Source of the DNA: Oceanimonas sp. GK1
GTDB lineage: Bacteria > Pseudomonadota > Gammaproteobacteria > Enterobacterales > Aeromonadaceae
Reading direction: 5' to 3'
Assembly: GCF_000243075.1 (NCBI RefSeq)
Contig: NC_016745.1
Coordinates: 2,001,001 to 2,065,000, forward strand
DNA length: 64,000 nt
Part shown: piece by piece, positions 39,563 to 46,790 of the stretch
How the letters are laid out: each line of letters begins with the position of its first letter
Numbering within the stretch: position 1 is the stretch's first letter
Notes under the pieces: model-generated
What the model was told of the DNA's origin: nothing
The model's input: the letters and a program-made list of their open reading frames with translations, nothing else
The model's database searches: none
Position numbers and translations under genes: made by a program

Positions 39563-40454
39563 ACTTACTCATGCTCGGCATGATCCTGCTCACTGCTTGG
39601 CTCCTGGTCTATTCCGTAGCCTCCCGCGTAGAGCTAGAGAACGAAAGCGGCTCAAACTAGATGTGACTTATAGCTATGGCGACGATTTGATTCGCTTCTG
39701 GGGGCCTGAACCACTGGGTGTGGATGATCTTCGTATATTGCAAGGTCTTGTGGCTATGGCTGCAATTTCAGGTGAGGGTGGACGAGGGATAATGCTGAAA
39801 AAAGAAACAGAATCCGAGGTGGGTAAGCAATTACGTGATTTGCTTGATCTTAAGTGGAACGCTATCGAGAAGGACGCTTTGGTTGTAAAGGGTAGTCTCC
39901 GTCAGTTAGCACGAGAGGTTGGCTACGCTAAAGATGGTGGGACTCAGAGAAGATCTATACGCGCTAGTATAGAGCGTCTCTGGGCCGTATCTGTCATTGT
40001 TGAGCGTCATGGTCAACGTCAAGGTTTTCGTATCTTGTCCGATTACGCGAGTAATGACCAAGAAGATAAATTATTTGTCAGCCTGAATCCTCGATTGGCT
40101 GAGGCTGTAATGAGAGGACGTTCATATACCCGCCTCGATATGACAGAGGTTCGGGCGCTTCGGTCTGACCCAGCACGATTGATACATCAGCGATTATCGG
40201 GCTGGATTGATGCCGGTAAATCTGGACGTGTGGCATTGGACACCCTCTGTAGCTATGTCTGGCCGGACGAGACAATCAATCCCAACACAATGAAGACGCG
40301 CCGTCAGACGGTTCGAAAAGTGTTCACAGAACTGGTTGCTGTAGGATGGATGGTCAATGAATATGCGAAGGGAAAATGGGAGATCAGACGACCAAGTGCT
40401 AAGACTAATTGGGCCGGCATAACACCACCTAGACCCCGGCATAACACCACCTAA
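39552..40454 (+). CDS. repC: IncQ-type RepC iteron-binding initiator
   Basis: RepC binds the iterons of an IncQ-type origin and opens the DNA. The 300-residue protein resembles RSF1010 RepC throughout: RHDPAHCLAPGLFRSL, RKRLKLDVTYSYGDD, EPLGVDDLRILQGLVAMA, RQLAREVGYAKDGG, DMTEVRALRSDPARLIHQRLSGWIDAGKSG and LCSYVWPDE. It overlaps the repA end by 11 bases. Its last codons run into the iteron array that it should bind. Confidence 0.93.
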   Translation: MSFELTHARHDPAHCLAPGLFRSLPRRARERKRLKLDVTYSYGDDLIRFWGPEPLGVDDLRILQGLVAMAAISGEGGRGIMLKKETESEVGKQLRDLLDLKWNAIEKDALVVKGSLRQLAREVGYAKDGGTQRRSIRASIERLWAVSVIVERHGQRQGFRILSDYASNDQEDKLFVSLNPRLAEAVMRGRSYTRLDMTEVRALRSDPARLIHQRLSGWIDAGKSGRVALDTLCSYVWPDETINPNTMKTRRQTVRKVFTELVAVGWMVNEYAKGKWEIRRPSAKTNWAGITPPRPRHNTT

Positions 40455-40479
40455 ACCCCGGCATAACACCACCCGTTTC
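40414..40479. repeat. Three 22-bp iterons at the end of repC (putative oriV)
   Basis: Three direct repeats of 22 bases start at 40414, 40436 and 40458. Each begins CCGGCATAACACCACC; the first two differ by one base and the third diverges in its last six. The repC stop lies in the second copy. A partial inverted copy (TAGGTGGGATAAC) follows at about 40494-40506. Size and position next to repC fit an IncQ-type origin. Confidence 0.82.
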
Positions 40480-40515
40480 AATCCGTCAGACCTAGGTGGG
40501 ATAACGGTTTTAAGC

Positions 40516-40779
40516 CTACTCAGCGAATCGATCTAAGATATTCCAAAGAATATCTACTGTGCGCGGCTTGCCCGCACCATGAGGTACGTTCAAGCCTTGC
40601 CAATTAAAACGGCCTGCGGCCGTTGGTTTAACGCCATGAGGGAAAGAGCTCAGACGACGCAATAGTTCTTCTCTCTTGGCGTTCAACCCGACCGAAGGGA
40701 GGAAATGATCAAGGTGCTTCGTTCTGTGGTCTCGTGTGCAGGTGCTGAAAGTGTCAATGAAATAGGTTTTGAAGACCAT
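40516..40779 (-). CDS. Small hypothetical protein opposite the origin region
   Basis: This open frame of 87 codons on the minus strand encodes MVFKTYFIDTFSTCTRDHRT and a basic, histidine-rich middle, ending VDILWNILDRFAE. No family was recognised and there is no strong ribosome-binding site. It could be a chance frame in the replication-mobilisation spacer. Confidence 0.3.
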   Translation of the reverse strand: MVFKTYFIDTFSTCTRDHRTKHLDHFLPSVGLNAKREELLRRLSSFPHGVKPTAAGRFNWQGLNVPHGAGKPRTVDILWNILDRFAE

Positions 40780-40841
40780 GGGGTTTATTAAGTTATTGAA
40801 ATTTAAAGTTATATATTTTCTTGTTCTTACTTTGTCCCTAT

Positions 40842-40895
40842 TTTATTGACACTTGAGGGGCGCAAGCTCCGGACTTTATTGACATATGAGGGGCG
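40842..40895. repeat. Two repeats resembling RK2 (IncP) oriV iterons
   Basis: TTTATTGACACTTGAGGGGCG (split here as TTTATTGACA-CTTGAGGGGCG) at 40842-40862 and a copy with two changes at 40875-40895 are spaced 33 bases start to start, three helical turns. The core TGACA-NN-TGAGGGGC is the TrfA-binding iteron of RK2/RP4 oriV. No trfA gene is present in the window. Confidence 0.72.
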
Positions 40896-41139
40896 GTGAC
40901 AGGAGTAAACAAGGAAACCGGGTGTAAAGCTGTGTATTCCAGTGTGCAGAACACAATAACAGCACTGCAGGAAAACGCTGTGAGATCGCTATTTTACCGT
41001 TGTTGGAGCTTTACTGGATCGCTGTCACTGTCGGGTTAACAGTGCATCCAGGCTGCTATGGCAGGAATACACAGCAAAAAACAGAAAAAGACACAGAAAA
41101 GCAGAGAGATGCACAGGGCATACACACAAAAACGAATGC

Positions 41140-41245
41140 TGAGGTGCGGGCAGGATGTGTGAAGTAGTCCCACCATGCAAGCATGGCGGAGTCTCTTCAC
41201 TGGCCCTTATTCGCACCTGCGGTGCTCAACGTTCATCTTGCCCTG
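41140..41245 (-). other. oriT: RP4-like oriT with nic site
   Basis: The minus strand reads CACATCCTG-CCCGC, the IncP nic consensus (YATCCTG-Y), placing nic between 41151 and 41150 on that strand. To the right the + strand shows GTGAAGTAG-N-CCCACC, an inverted repeat CCATGC-AA-GCATGG (41173-41186, the place of the TraJ-binding repeat), then CTTCACTG-N-CCCTTATTCGCACCTG and GGTGCTCAACG, as I recall for RP4 oriT. It lies directly ahead of traJ, as in RP4. The relaxase TraI encoded next should nick here. Confidence 0.88.
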
Positions 41246-41289
41246 CGGGGCTATAGCGCTTTGCTGGCAACCACAAAGAGGACATCAAG

Positions 41290-41664
41290 ATGGAGGCACA
41301 GGAAAACAAAACTACCAGGAAGAGCTGTACCCCGATCAAGGTGTATTGCTTGCCTGAAGAACGAGCGGTGATAGAAGAGAACGCCAGGAGGGCGGGACTG
41401 AGTGTGTCAACCTATCTGCGGGAGGTGGGGCAGGGGTATCAGATACAGGGGGTAACCGATGCGGAGCAGGTGCGTGAGCTGGTAAGAGTAAACGGTGATT
41501 TGGGTCGCCTGGGTGGGCTGTTAAAACTCTGGCTGATGAATGATGCCAAGGTGGCTGGGTTTGGACCCAATACGATACTGGCGCTTCTGCAGCGTATCGA
41601 AACGAACCAGGAACGAATGAGCCACCTCATGGAGTTCATTCTTCGGCCAAGGGCCGAATCATGA
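41290..41664 (+). CDS. traJ: TraJ, IncP-type relaxosome protein
   Basis: TraJ binds beside nic and recruits TraI to oriT. This 124-residue ribbon-helix-helix type protein matches RP4 TraJ over its length: SCTPIKVYCLPEERAVIEENARRAGLSVSTYLREVGQGYQIQGVTDAEQVRELVRVNGDLGRLGGLLKLWL and the ending RPRAES (key blocks named here, not the full chain). Its stop overlaps the traI start by 4 bases. Confidence 0.93.
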   Translation: MEAQENKTTRKSCTPIKVYCLPEERAVIEENARRAGLSVSTYLREVGQGYQIQGVTDAEQVRELVRVNGDLGRLGGLLKLWLMNDAKVAGFGPNTILALLQRIETNQERMSHLMEFILRPRAES

Positions 41665-43439
41665 TTGCGAAACACGTTGCCATGCGCTCACAGGGCAAAT
41701 CCGATTTTGCCGGGCTGGTGAATTACATCACCGACAAGCAGAGCAAGGAGCATCGGTTGGGCCAGGTTCGGTTGACCAATTGCGAGGCGCAGTCTGTGCG
41801 GGATGCCATCAGCGAAGTGCTGGCGACCCAGTTTGCCAACACCAGGGCGAAGAGCGACAAAACCTATCACCTGATTGTCAGCTTTCGGCCCGGTGAACAG
41901 GTAGATGCCAAAACTCTGGCCAGCATTGAAGACCGTATTTGTGAAGGGCTGGGCTTTGGTGAGCATCAGCGTATCAGTGCCGTTCACAACGACACTGACA
42001 ACCTGCATGTTCATATCGCCATCAACAAGATCCATCCAAAGCGCAACACCATTCATGAGCCCTACTACTCACACCGAGCATTGGCTGAGCTTTGTGGCGC
42101 AATAGAGCAGGACTACGGGTTGCAACAGGATAACCATATGCCGCACCGGCAGGGTGCTGAGGCCCGGGCAGCAGACATGGAGCGCCATGCTGGCATTGAA
42201 AGCCTGATTGGCTGGATAAAGCGCGAGTGTCTGGACGAGCTGAAAACGGCTCAGTCCTGGAGCCAGCTGCATCAGGTGATGAGTGCTAATGGTCTGGAAC
42301 TTAAAGCACGGGGCAACGGGCTGGTTGTGGCGGCCAGTAATGACGTAACAGTAAAAGCCAGCACCCTGGGGCGGGATTTTTCCAAGCCGAAGCTGGAAGC
42401 ACGTTTCGGACTGTTTGAACCAGGGCAAATGCAACAAACCAGCCCCCGCCGGACTTACCGTAAAGAGCCGGTGCGACTGCGGATAAATACCACCGAACTT
42501 TACGCCAAATACAAGGCTGAACAGGCGACAGCAACGGCTAACAAAACAGCGGCCCTGGAAGCAGCACGGCGGCAGAAAGACCGAAGGATTGGGCACGCCA
42601 AGGCCAAAGGCAAAGCGAGGCGGGCAGCCATAAAACTGACCGGCAGCGGCAAGCTGACCAAGAAGTTGCTTTATGCACAAGCCAGCAGTGCCTTGAAAGC
42701 CGACATTGACGCCATCCAGAAACAGTACCGGGAAGAGCGCACGGCCATTTATGAAGCCAACGCTCGGTGTACCTGGGCCGACTGGCTCAAGCAGAAGGCC
42801 CGGCAAGGTGACACTGAGGCGCTGGCTGCGCTGCGAGCCAGAGAAGCTGCTCAGGGCCTTAAGGGCAATACACTCAAGGGAGAAGGGCAGACCAAGCCCG
42901 GGCATACACCGGTGATCGACAACATCACCAAAAAAGGCACCATCATTTATCGGGCTGGCTCCAGCGCTGTACGCGACGACGGCGACCGGCTGCAGGTATC
43001 CAGAGATTCCGGCCAGGCAGCTGTGCAGAATGCGCTCAGAATGGCGATGGAGCGCTATGGCAACTGCATTACTGTAAATGGCTCGCCGGAGTTTAAGGCA
43101 AGGGTGATCCGTGCGGCTGTGGATGGGCAGTTACCGGTTACGTTTGCTGATCCCGGCCTGGAACAACGCCGTCAGTCGTTGGCCGGGGGCCAGAGCAAAA
43201 CCGATGGTAAAGCTCGAAGCAGACGCGACGGAGTGCCACCAATCGGCCAGTGTCCGCCATCAATGCGCCGTAACCGGCTGCAAACCTTATCTCAGCTCGA
43301 TGCATTGAGCTTTGAGAAACGCGCAAGCAGAGCACCCATTCAGCCCAAACCCAGTGAACAGGAACAGCGCAAAGCCAGGTTACGAGCAGAAATGGACGCC
43401 AAGAAAGCGAAAAGACAAAAGAAGGGGCGGTCACTGTAG
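41661..43439 (+). CDS. traI: TraI, MOBP relaxase (IncP type)
   Basis: TraI cuts oriT and pilots the strand into the recipient. The 592-residue protein has the MOBP motifs: Tyr22 (NYITDKQ, nucleophile), motif II around TYHLIVSF, and motif III VHNDTDNLHVHIAINKIHPKRNTIHEPY with metal-binding His109, His116 and His118. The N-terminal 280 residues follow RP4 TraI closely; the C-terminal part is lysine-rich and shorter than in RP4 (about 730 residues). It includes a DUF5710/LPD7-like segment (KGTIIYRAGSSAVRDDGDRLQVS). The island should be mobilised by an IncP-like transfer system. Confidence 0.93.
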   Translation: MIAKHVAMRSQGKSDFAGLVNYITDKQSKEHRLGQVRLTNCEAQSVRDAISEVLATQFANTRAKSDKTYHLIVSFRPGEQVDAKTLASIEDRICEGLGFGEHQRISAVHNDTDNLHVHIAINKIHPKRNTIHEPYYSHRALAELCGAIEQDYGLQQDNHMPHRQGAEARAADMERHAGIESLIGWIKRECLDELKTAQSWSQLHQVMSANGLELKARGNGLVVAASNDVTVKASTLGRDFSKPKLEARFGLFEPGQMQQTSPRRTYRKEPVRLRINTTELYAKYKAEQATATANKTAALEAARRQKDRRIGHAKAKGKARRAAIKLTGSGKLTKKLLYAQASSALKADIDAIQKQYREERTAIYEANARCTWADWLKQKARQGDTEALAALRAREAAQGLKGNTLKGEGQTKPGHTPVIDNITKKGTIIYRAGSSAVRDDGDRLQVSRDSGQAAVQNALRMAMERYGNCITVNGSPEFKARVIRAAVDGQLPVTFADPGLEQRRQSLAGGQSKTDGKARSRRDGVPPIGQCPPSMRRNRLQTLSQLDALSFEKRASRAPIQPKPSEQEQRKARLRAEMDAKKAKRQKKGRSL

Positions 43440-43692
43440 TGCCGTCTTTATTAACCCTCGGGAAGCCTAACCGTTCCCCAGGACAATGACACCGATGTTC
43501 AACAACCATGCGGCCGCGCGTTCTAACGGTGTCGCGCAGGTCGGACGCCGGGATAGTAAGTGACGAGCTATCTCAGTAGAGGTCCACATTCACCGCTGAT
43601 TTTCAGCAGGGGTAGCGTTTGCCATCATTCTGGTAGCTCGCTACAGGTTGGTGAGTGCAACTTAGTCACGACAACACTAAGAGCACTCAATC
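43440..43692. other. Spacer between traI and trbJ with a possible short reading frame
   Basis: A 25-codon frame with CAGGA ahead (43486-43563, starting MTPMFNNHAAARS) is the only coding candidate and is not recognised. The rest should contain the trbJ promoter. It is GC-richer than the trb genes. Confidence 0.35.
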
Positions 43693-44472
43693 ATGCAAAG
43701 AGAACCAATTTTAGCGGCTAAAATGGCTGCGCTCGCTTTTTCAGTCGCCCTGATCACTCCTGTGCCCGTGCAGGCGGGTATTCCCGTGGTGGATAGCACC
43801 AACCTGGCGCAGAACACCATGTCAGCGATGGAGGCCGTTGCGCAGACCCTGAAGCAGATTCAGCAATACCAGACCCAGTTGCAGCAGTACGAAAACCAGC
43901 TGCAAAACACCATGGCTCCGGCTGCTTACATTTGGGATCAGGCTCAAGCCACCATCAATGACCTGGTTCAGGCAACCAATACTCTTCAGCATTATAAAAA
44001 TCAGCTTGGCAGCCTGGATGCCTATTTGGGCAAGTTTCAGGATGTGGCCTATTACCGGGGCTCTCCTTGTTTTAATGGCTCTGGCGGTTGCACGCCGAGT
44101 GAACAAGCCGCAATGGAAGAAAACCGCCGTTTGGTGTCTGAGTCGCAAAAGAAAGCCAACGACGCACTGTTCAGAGGGCTGGAGCAGCAGCAAGACAACT
44201 TGCAGACCGACGCGCGGCAACTCCAGCGTCTGCAATCTGCCGCCCAGGGCGCAGATGGCCAACTGGCCGCCATCGGCTATGCCAATCAGCTTGCCAGCAA
44301 CCAGGCCAACCAGCTCCTGCAAATCCGCAGCCTGCTGATTGCGCAGCAGAATGCCGTTGGCACTCGAATGCAGGCAGATGCTGACCGCGAAGCTCAATAT
44401 CAGGCTTCACGCGATAAGCTCTATGAGGGGCTGTCACAGCCAGTCAACCGTTCTCACAGCAAGGAGTACTAA
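43693..44472 (+). CDS. trbJ: TrbJ, VirB5-like pilus/mating component
   Basis: TrbJ is the IncP counterpart of VirB5, a minor pilus-tip component. The 259-residue protein has a signal peptide (about 28 residues, ending VPVQA-GIP), the family's glutamine-rich coiled coil (QTLKQIQQYQTQLQQYENQLQN) and a cysteine pair (GSPCFNGSGGCTPSEQ). A perfect island palindrome (43708-43724) lies in its first codons. Its C-terminal tail PVNRSHSKEY resembles that of the next small lipoprotein, and its last codons supply AAGGAG for that gene. Confidence 0.88.
   Translation: MQREPILAAKMAALAFSVALITPVPVQAGIPVVDSTNLAQNTMSAMEAVAQTLKQIQQYQTQLQQYENQLQNTMAPAAYIWDQAQATINDLVQATNTLQHYKNQLGSLDAYLGKFQDVAYYRGSPCFNGSGGCTPSEQAAMEENRRLVSESQKKANDALFRGLEQQQDNLQTDARQLQRLQSAAQGADGQLAAIGYANQLASNQANQLLQIRSLLIAQQNAVGTRMQADADREAQYQASRDKLYEGLSQPVNRSHSKEY
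43708..43724. promoter_or_regulatory. Palindrome ATTTTAG-CGG-CTAAAAT (copy 3), inside the start of trbJ
   Basis: Perfect 7-bp arms, identical to those upstream of alpA-repA-repC at 38122. It spans codons 6-11 of trbJ, so a bound protein could block transcription or its RNA hairpin could affect translation. Confidence 0.6.
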
Positions 44473-44474
44473 GC

Positions 44475-44657
44475 ATGAAATTCATGATTCAAATGCTGAC
44501 ACTCCTGCTTTCTTTATCCCTCATGGCGGGATGTAGTGAGAAGGAAGAAAACTACGAAAAAACAAACCAACAGCAAGAGCAGTGCGAAAAACAGGACGGG
44601 ACTATCTACGATAGCCTGAAAGAACCGGTGGATCGCTCTAAGAGCAAGGAGTTCTGA
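44475..44657 (+). CDS. trbK: TrbK-like entry-exclusion lipoprotein
   Basis: This 60-residue lipoprotein has a signal peptide with lipobox LMAGC (Cys20) and a charged mature part of about 40 residues. Its place between trbJ and trbL, its size and the lipobox match IncP TrbK, which blocks entry of related plasmids. Sequence similarity to TrbK is too low to prove it by eye. The tail PVDRSKSKEF mirrors the TrbJ tail and encodes the AAGGAG that precedes trbL. Confidence 0.7.
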   Translation: MKFMIQMLTLLLSLSLMAGCSEKEENYEKTNQQQEQCEKQDGTIYDSLKEPVDRSKSKEF

Positions 44658-44658
44658 T

Positions 44659-46278
44659 ATGAAAACAGTACTCCTTCGCTTTGGGGTAGCACTGCCCTTT
44701 GCTTCCATTTCACCAGCCGCCTTTGCCCAAATAGATAAAGGGGGTGTGTTGAATGAAGTTTCGGACCGTTTTTTAACTGAAAGCTCAAATTGGGCGACAA
44801 CAATTACTGATCATGCGTCCTGGATATTCTGGACACTGGTTGTTATCTCAATGGTCTGGACATTCGGCATGATGGCATTGCGTAAGGCCGACATTGGCGA
44901 GTTCTTCGCCGAGTTTACCCGTTTCACCATTACTACCGGGTTCTTTTGGTGGCTGTTGGTCAATGGGCCTGGCTTTGCAATGGACATTATCAACTCGTTG
45001 AGAAATATCGCGGCTGAAGCATCCGGTCTGCCAAGGGGGTTGAATCCGTCCACGCCGATAGATATTGCGTTTGACATTATCGCTAAGGCAGCGAGTAGCT
45101 ATAGCATCACTAGCCCTATGGACAACTTGTCCATCTTCCTGATCACGCTTGCAATATTGGCATGCATGGCCATTGTCGCGGCCAACGTTCTTCTTGCCCT
45201 AGTTACGGCATGGATTATTGCTTACGCGGGAATTTTTGTCTTGGGCTTCGGTGGCTCGCGCTGGACCTCTGACATTGCTGTCAACTATTTCCGGAGTGTG
45301 GCCGGTATAGCACTCAAAATCATGACAATGACACTACTGGTTGGGATCGCTGTTTCTATTATCGATGGTTATCACTCCGACCTTTCAGAAGGTGCGCCAA
45401 TGGACGAATTGTTGGTCATTTTCGTTGTGTCCCTTGTCATGGTTATTCTCGTTAACTCCGTACCAAACGTGGTTGCAGGTTTGATCCCTGGCGGTGGTGC
45501 TGCTGCGAGCGCTGGTAGTTCATTCAGTGCAGGGGCCTTGATTGGTGGGGCTGTCGGTGCCGGTGCAGCAGTCGCATCGGGTGGTGCTGCGCTTGGAAGC
45601 GCTGCAATGTCCGGAGTGACTAATATGGCCGGTGGAGCTAGTGCTGTAAAAGCAGCCTTTCAAAAGGCGCAATCAAGTATGGCCGGTGGAGACATGCCTA
45701 GCTTCGGCGGTAGCTCTAGTGATACCGGCGAAAGCTGGGGTGGTAGCACCACTGGCAGCGATAACGCGAGCACGGGTGATACGCCATTTGCCCAAGCAGC
45801 AGGTTTTTCCGGGGCGGGCAGTTCCAGCTCTGGCGGTGAGTTTGGTAGGGTAGCTTCTCTAGCAGCCGGAACGGCTGGTGAGCTTGCTAAAGGGGTTGGG
45901 GCAAAGATGGCCGGTAGTTTTCAAGACAAGGCTAATCAGACCCCCGGCGGACGCCTAGCATCCTCGATTCGTGAAAGTATGGAGCCGAAGAGTGATAACG
46001 ATTCTGGTAGCGCTGATCAGGTGAGTGATACCGCATCGTTCGACAGCGATAGTTTGAGCGGTGGCAATGGCGGTTGGGTAAACCAAACAGGCGGCTTTGA
46101 TGCTCTGTCCCGCGAGGACCAGGACGAGGCCCGCCAATCACACGCTGAGTGGCAAGCACGCGACCCGGAAAAGCACACCTTCGACGTCGGGGACTATGTT
46201 TCGTATGCCCAGGAACGCCAGCAGGAACGTAATGAGGAGGTTGCCAGCTTTGTGAACCGCGATCGGCAAGATACGTAA
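44659..46278 (+). CDS. trbL: TrbL, VirB6-like inner-membrane channel component
   Basis: TrbL is the polytopic VirB6-type subunit of the IncP mating channel. The 539-residue protein has an N-terminal signal-like segment, six or so membrane helices between residues 50 and 280 (for example ITLAILACMAIVAANVLLALV), then a Gly/Ser/Ala-rich hydrophilic tail. The tail carries TPFAQAAGFS (about 375-384) and ends VASFVNRDRQDT; both motifs reappear in the next small gene. No other trb or VirB genes are present, so this cannot be a complete transfer channel. Confidence 0.88.
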   Translation: MKTVLLRFGVALPFASISPAAFAQIDKGGVLNEVSDRFLTESSNWATTITDHASWIFWTLVVISMVWTFGMMALRKADIGEFFAEFTRFTITTGFFWWLLVNGPGFAMDIINSLRNIAAEASGLPRGLNPSTPIDIAFDIIAKAASSYSITSPMDNLSIFLITLAILACMAIVAANVLLALVTAWIIAYAGIFVLGFGGSRWTSDIAVNYFRSVAGIALKIMTMTLLVGIAVSIIDGYHSDLSEGAPMDELLVIFVVSLVMVILVNSVPNVVAGLIPGGGAAASAGSSFSAGALIGGAVGAGAAVASGGAALGSAAMSGVTNMAGGASAVKAAFQKAQSSMAGGDMPSFGGSSSDTGESWGGSTTGSDNASTGDTPFAQAAGFSGAGSSSSGGEFGRVASLAAGTAGELAKGVGAKMAGSFQDKANQTPGGRLASSIRESMEPKSDNDSGSADQVSDTASFDSDSLSGGNGGWVNQTGGFDALSREDQDEARQSHAEWQARDPEKHTFDVGDYVSYAQERQQERNEEVASFVNRDRQDT

Positions 46279-46290
46279 GGAGATAAGACG

Positions 46291-46557
46291 ATGAAAGAAC
46301 ATAATTTCATGGCTGCCCTGGATATGATCGACAAAGACCAAGAACCCCGCACTGAAGTAGATTTTTTGCTGGTTGACGAACCATCGACCGAGGAAGAGAA
46401 AGACACCGAAGCGGAGATTGCGGCCTTTGTGAATCGCCCGGACCCTACTGGCCGGGTGGGGGCATCGAGCAGCGCACGCATCAGCAATGACGCAGGGGCT
46501 GGAATTGGGAAAACCCCGTTTTCAGAAGCGGCTGGTTTTTCCAATACCGGCCTATAG
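46291..46557 (+). CDS. Small protein sharing two motifs with the TrbL tail
   Basis: This 88-residue acidic protein has a good ribosome-binding site (TAAGGAG). It contains EIAAFVNRPDP in the middle and ends KTPFSEAAGFSNTGL. TrbL has the same two blocks in the opposite order (TPFAQAAGFS, later VASFVNR at its end). It may be a TrbL-tail relative that binds the same partner, or a remnant. No family was recognised. Confidence 0.6.
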   Translation: MKEHNFMAALDMIDKDQEPRTEVDFLLVDEPSTEEEKDTEAEIAAFVNRPDPTGRVGASSSARISNDAGAGIGKTPFSEAAGFSNTGL

Positions 46558-46790
46558 AAAGCACACGGGCCGGTGATGGTGCACCGGCCCGCATTTCCAC
46601 ATACCACCTGTCAGAGAGGTGATACATGACAACCGCACATACTATCGAAGCACAGCAAGCAATTCATTAGGCAGCGACCGAGCTGGTTGCATTGGAGTTC
46701 ATCGACTAGGAGACCGCTTGGAAGGTTTTGCACGTCATATAGGCGGTCTCCAATATTAATATGATGATGGTTGGTGCTAATTACTTACAT
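46558..46790. other. Spacer after the trb genes with a broken short frame
   Basis: A start with RBS at about 46626 reads MTTAHTIEAQQAIH, then TAG, and continues in frame as AATELVALEFID before a second stop. A CAG-to-TAG change would explain it, so this is probably the start of a decayed gene. Nothing else was seen. The AT-rich subtilase gene begins from the other side. Confidence 0.4.

Noticed and set aside
40414-40479. CRISPR array
   Set aside because: Three directly abutting 22-bp repeats without spacers beside repC are iterons, not CRISPR repeats. No cas genes or other CRISPR-like repeats were seen.
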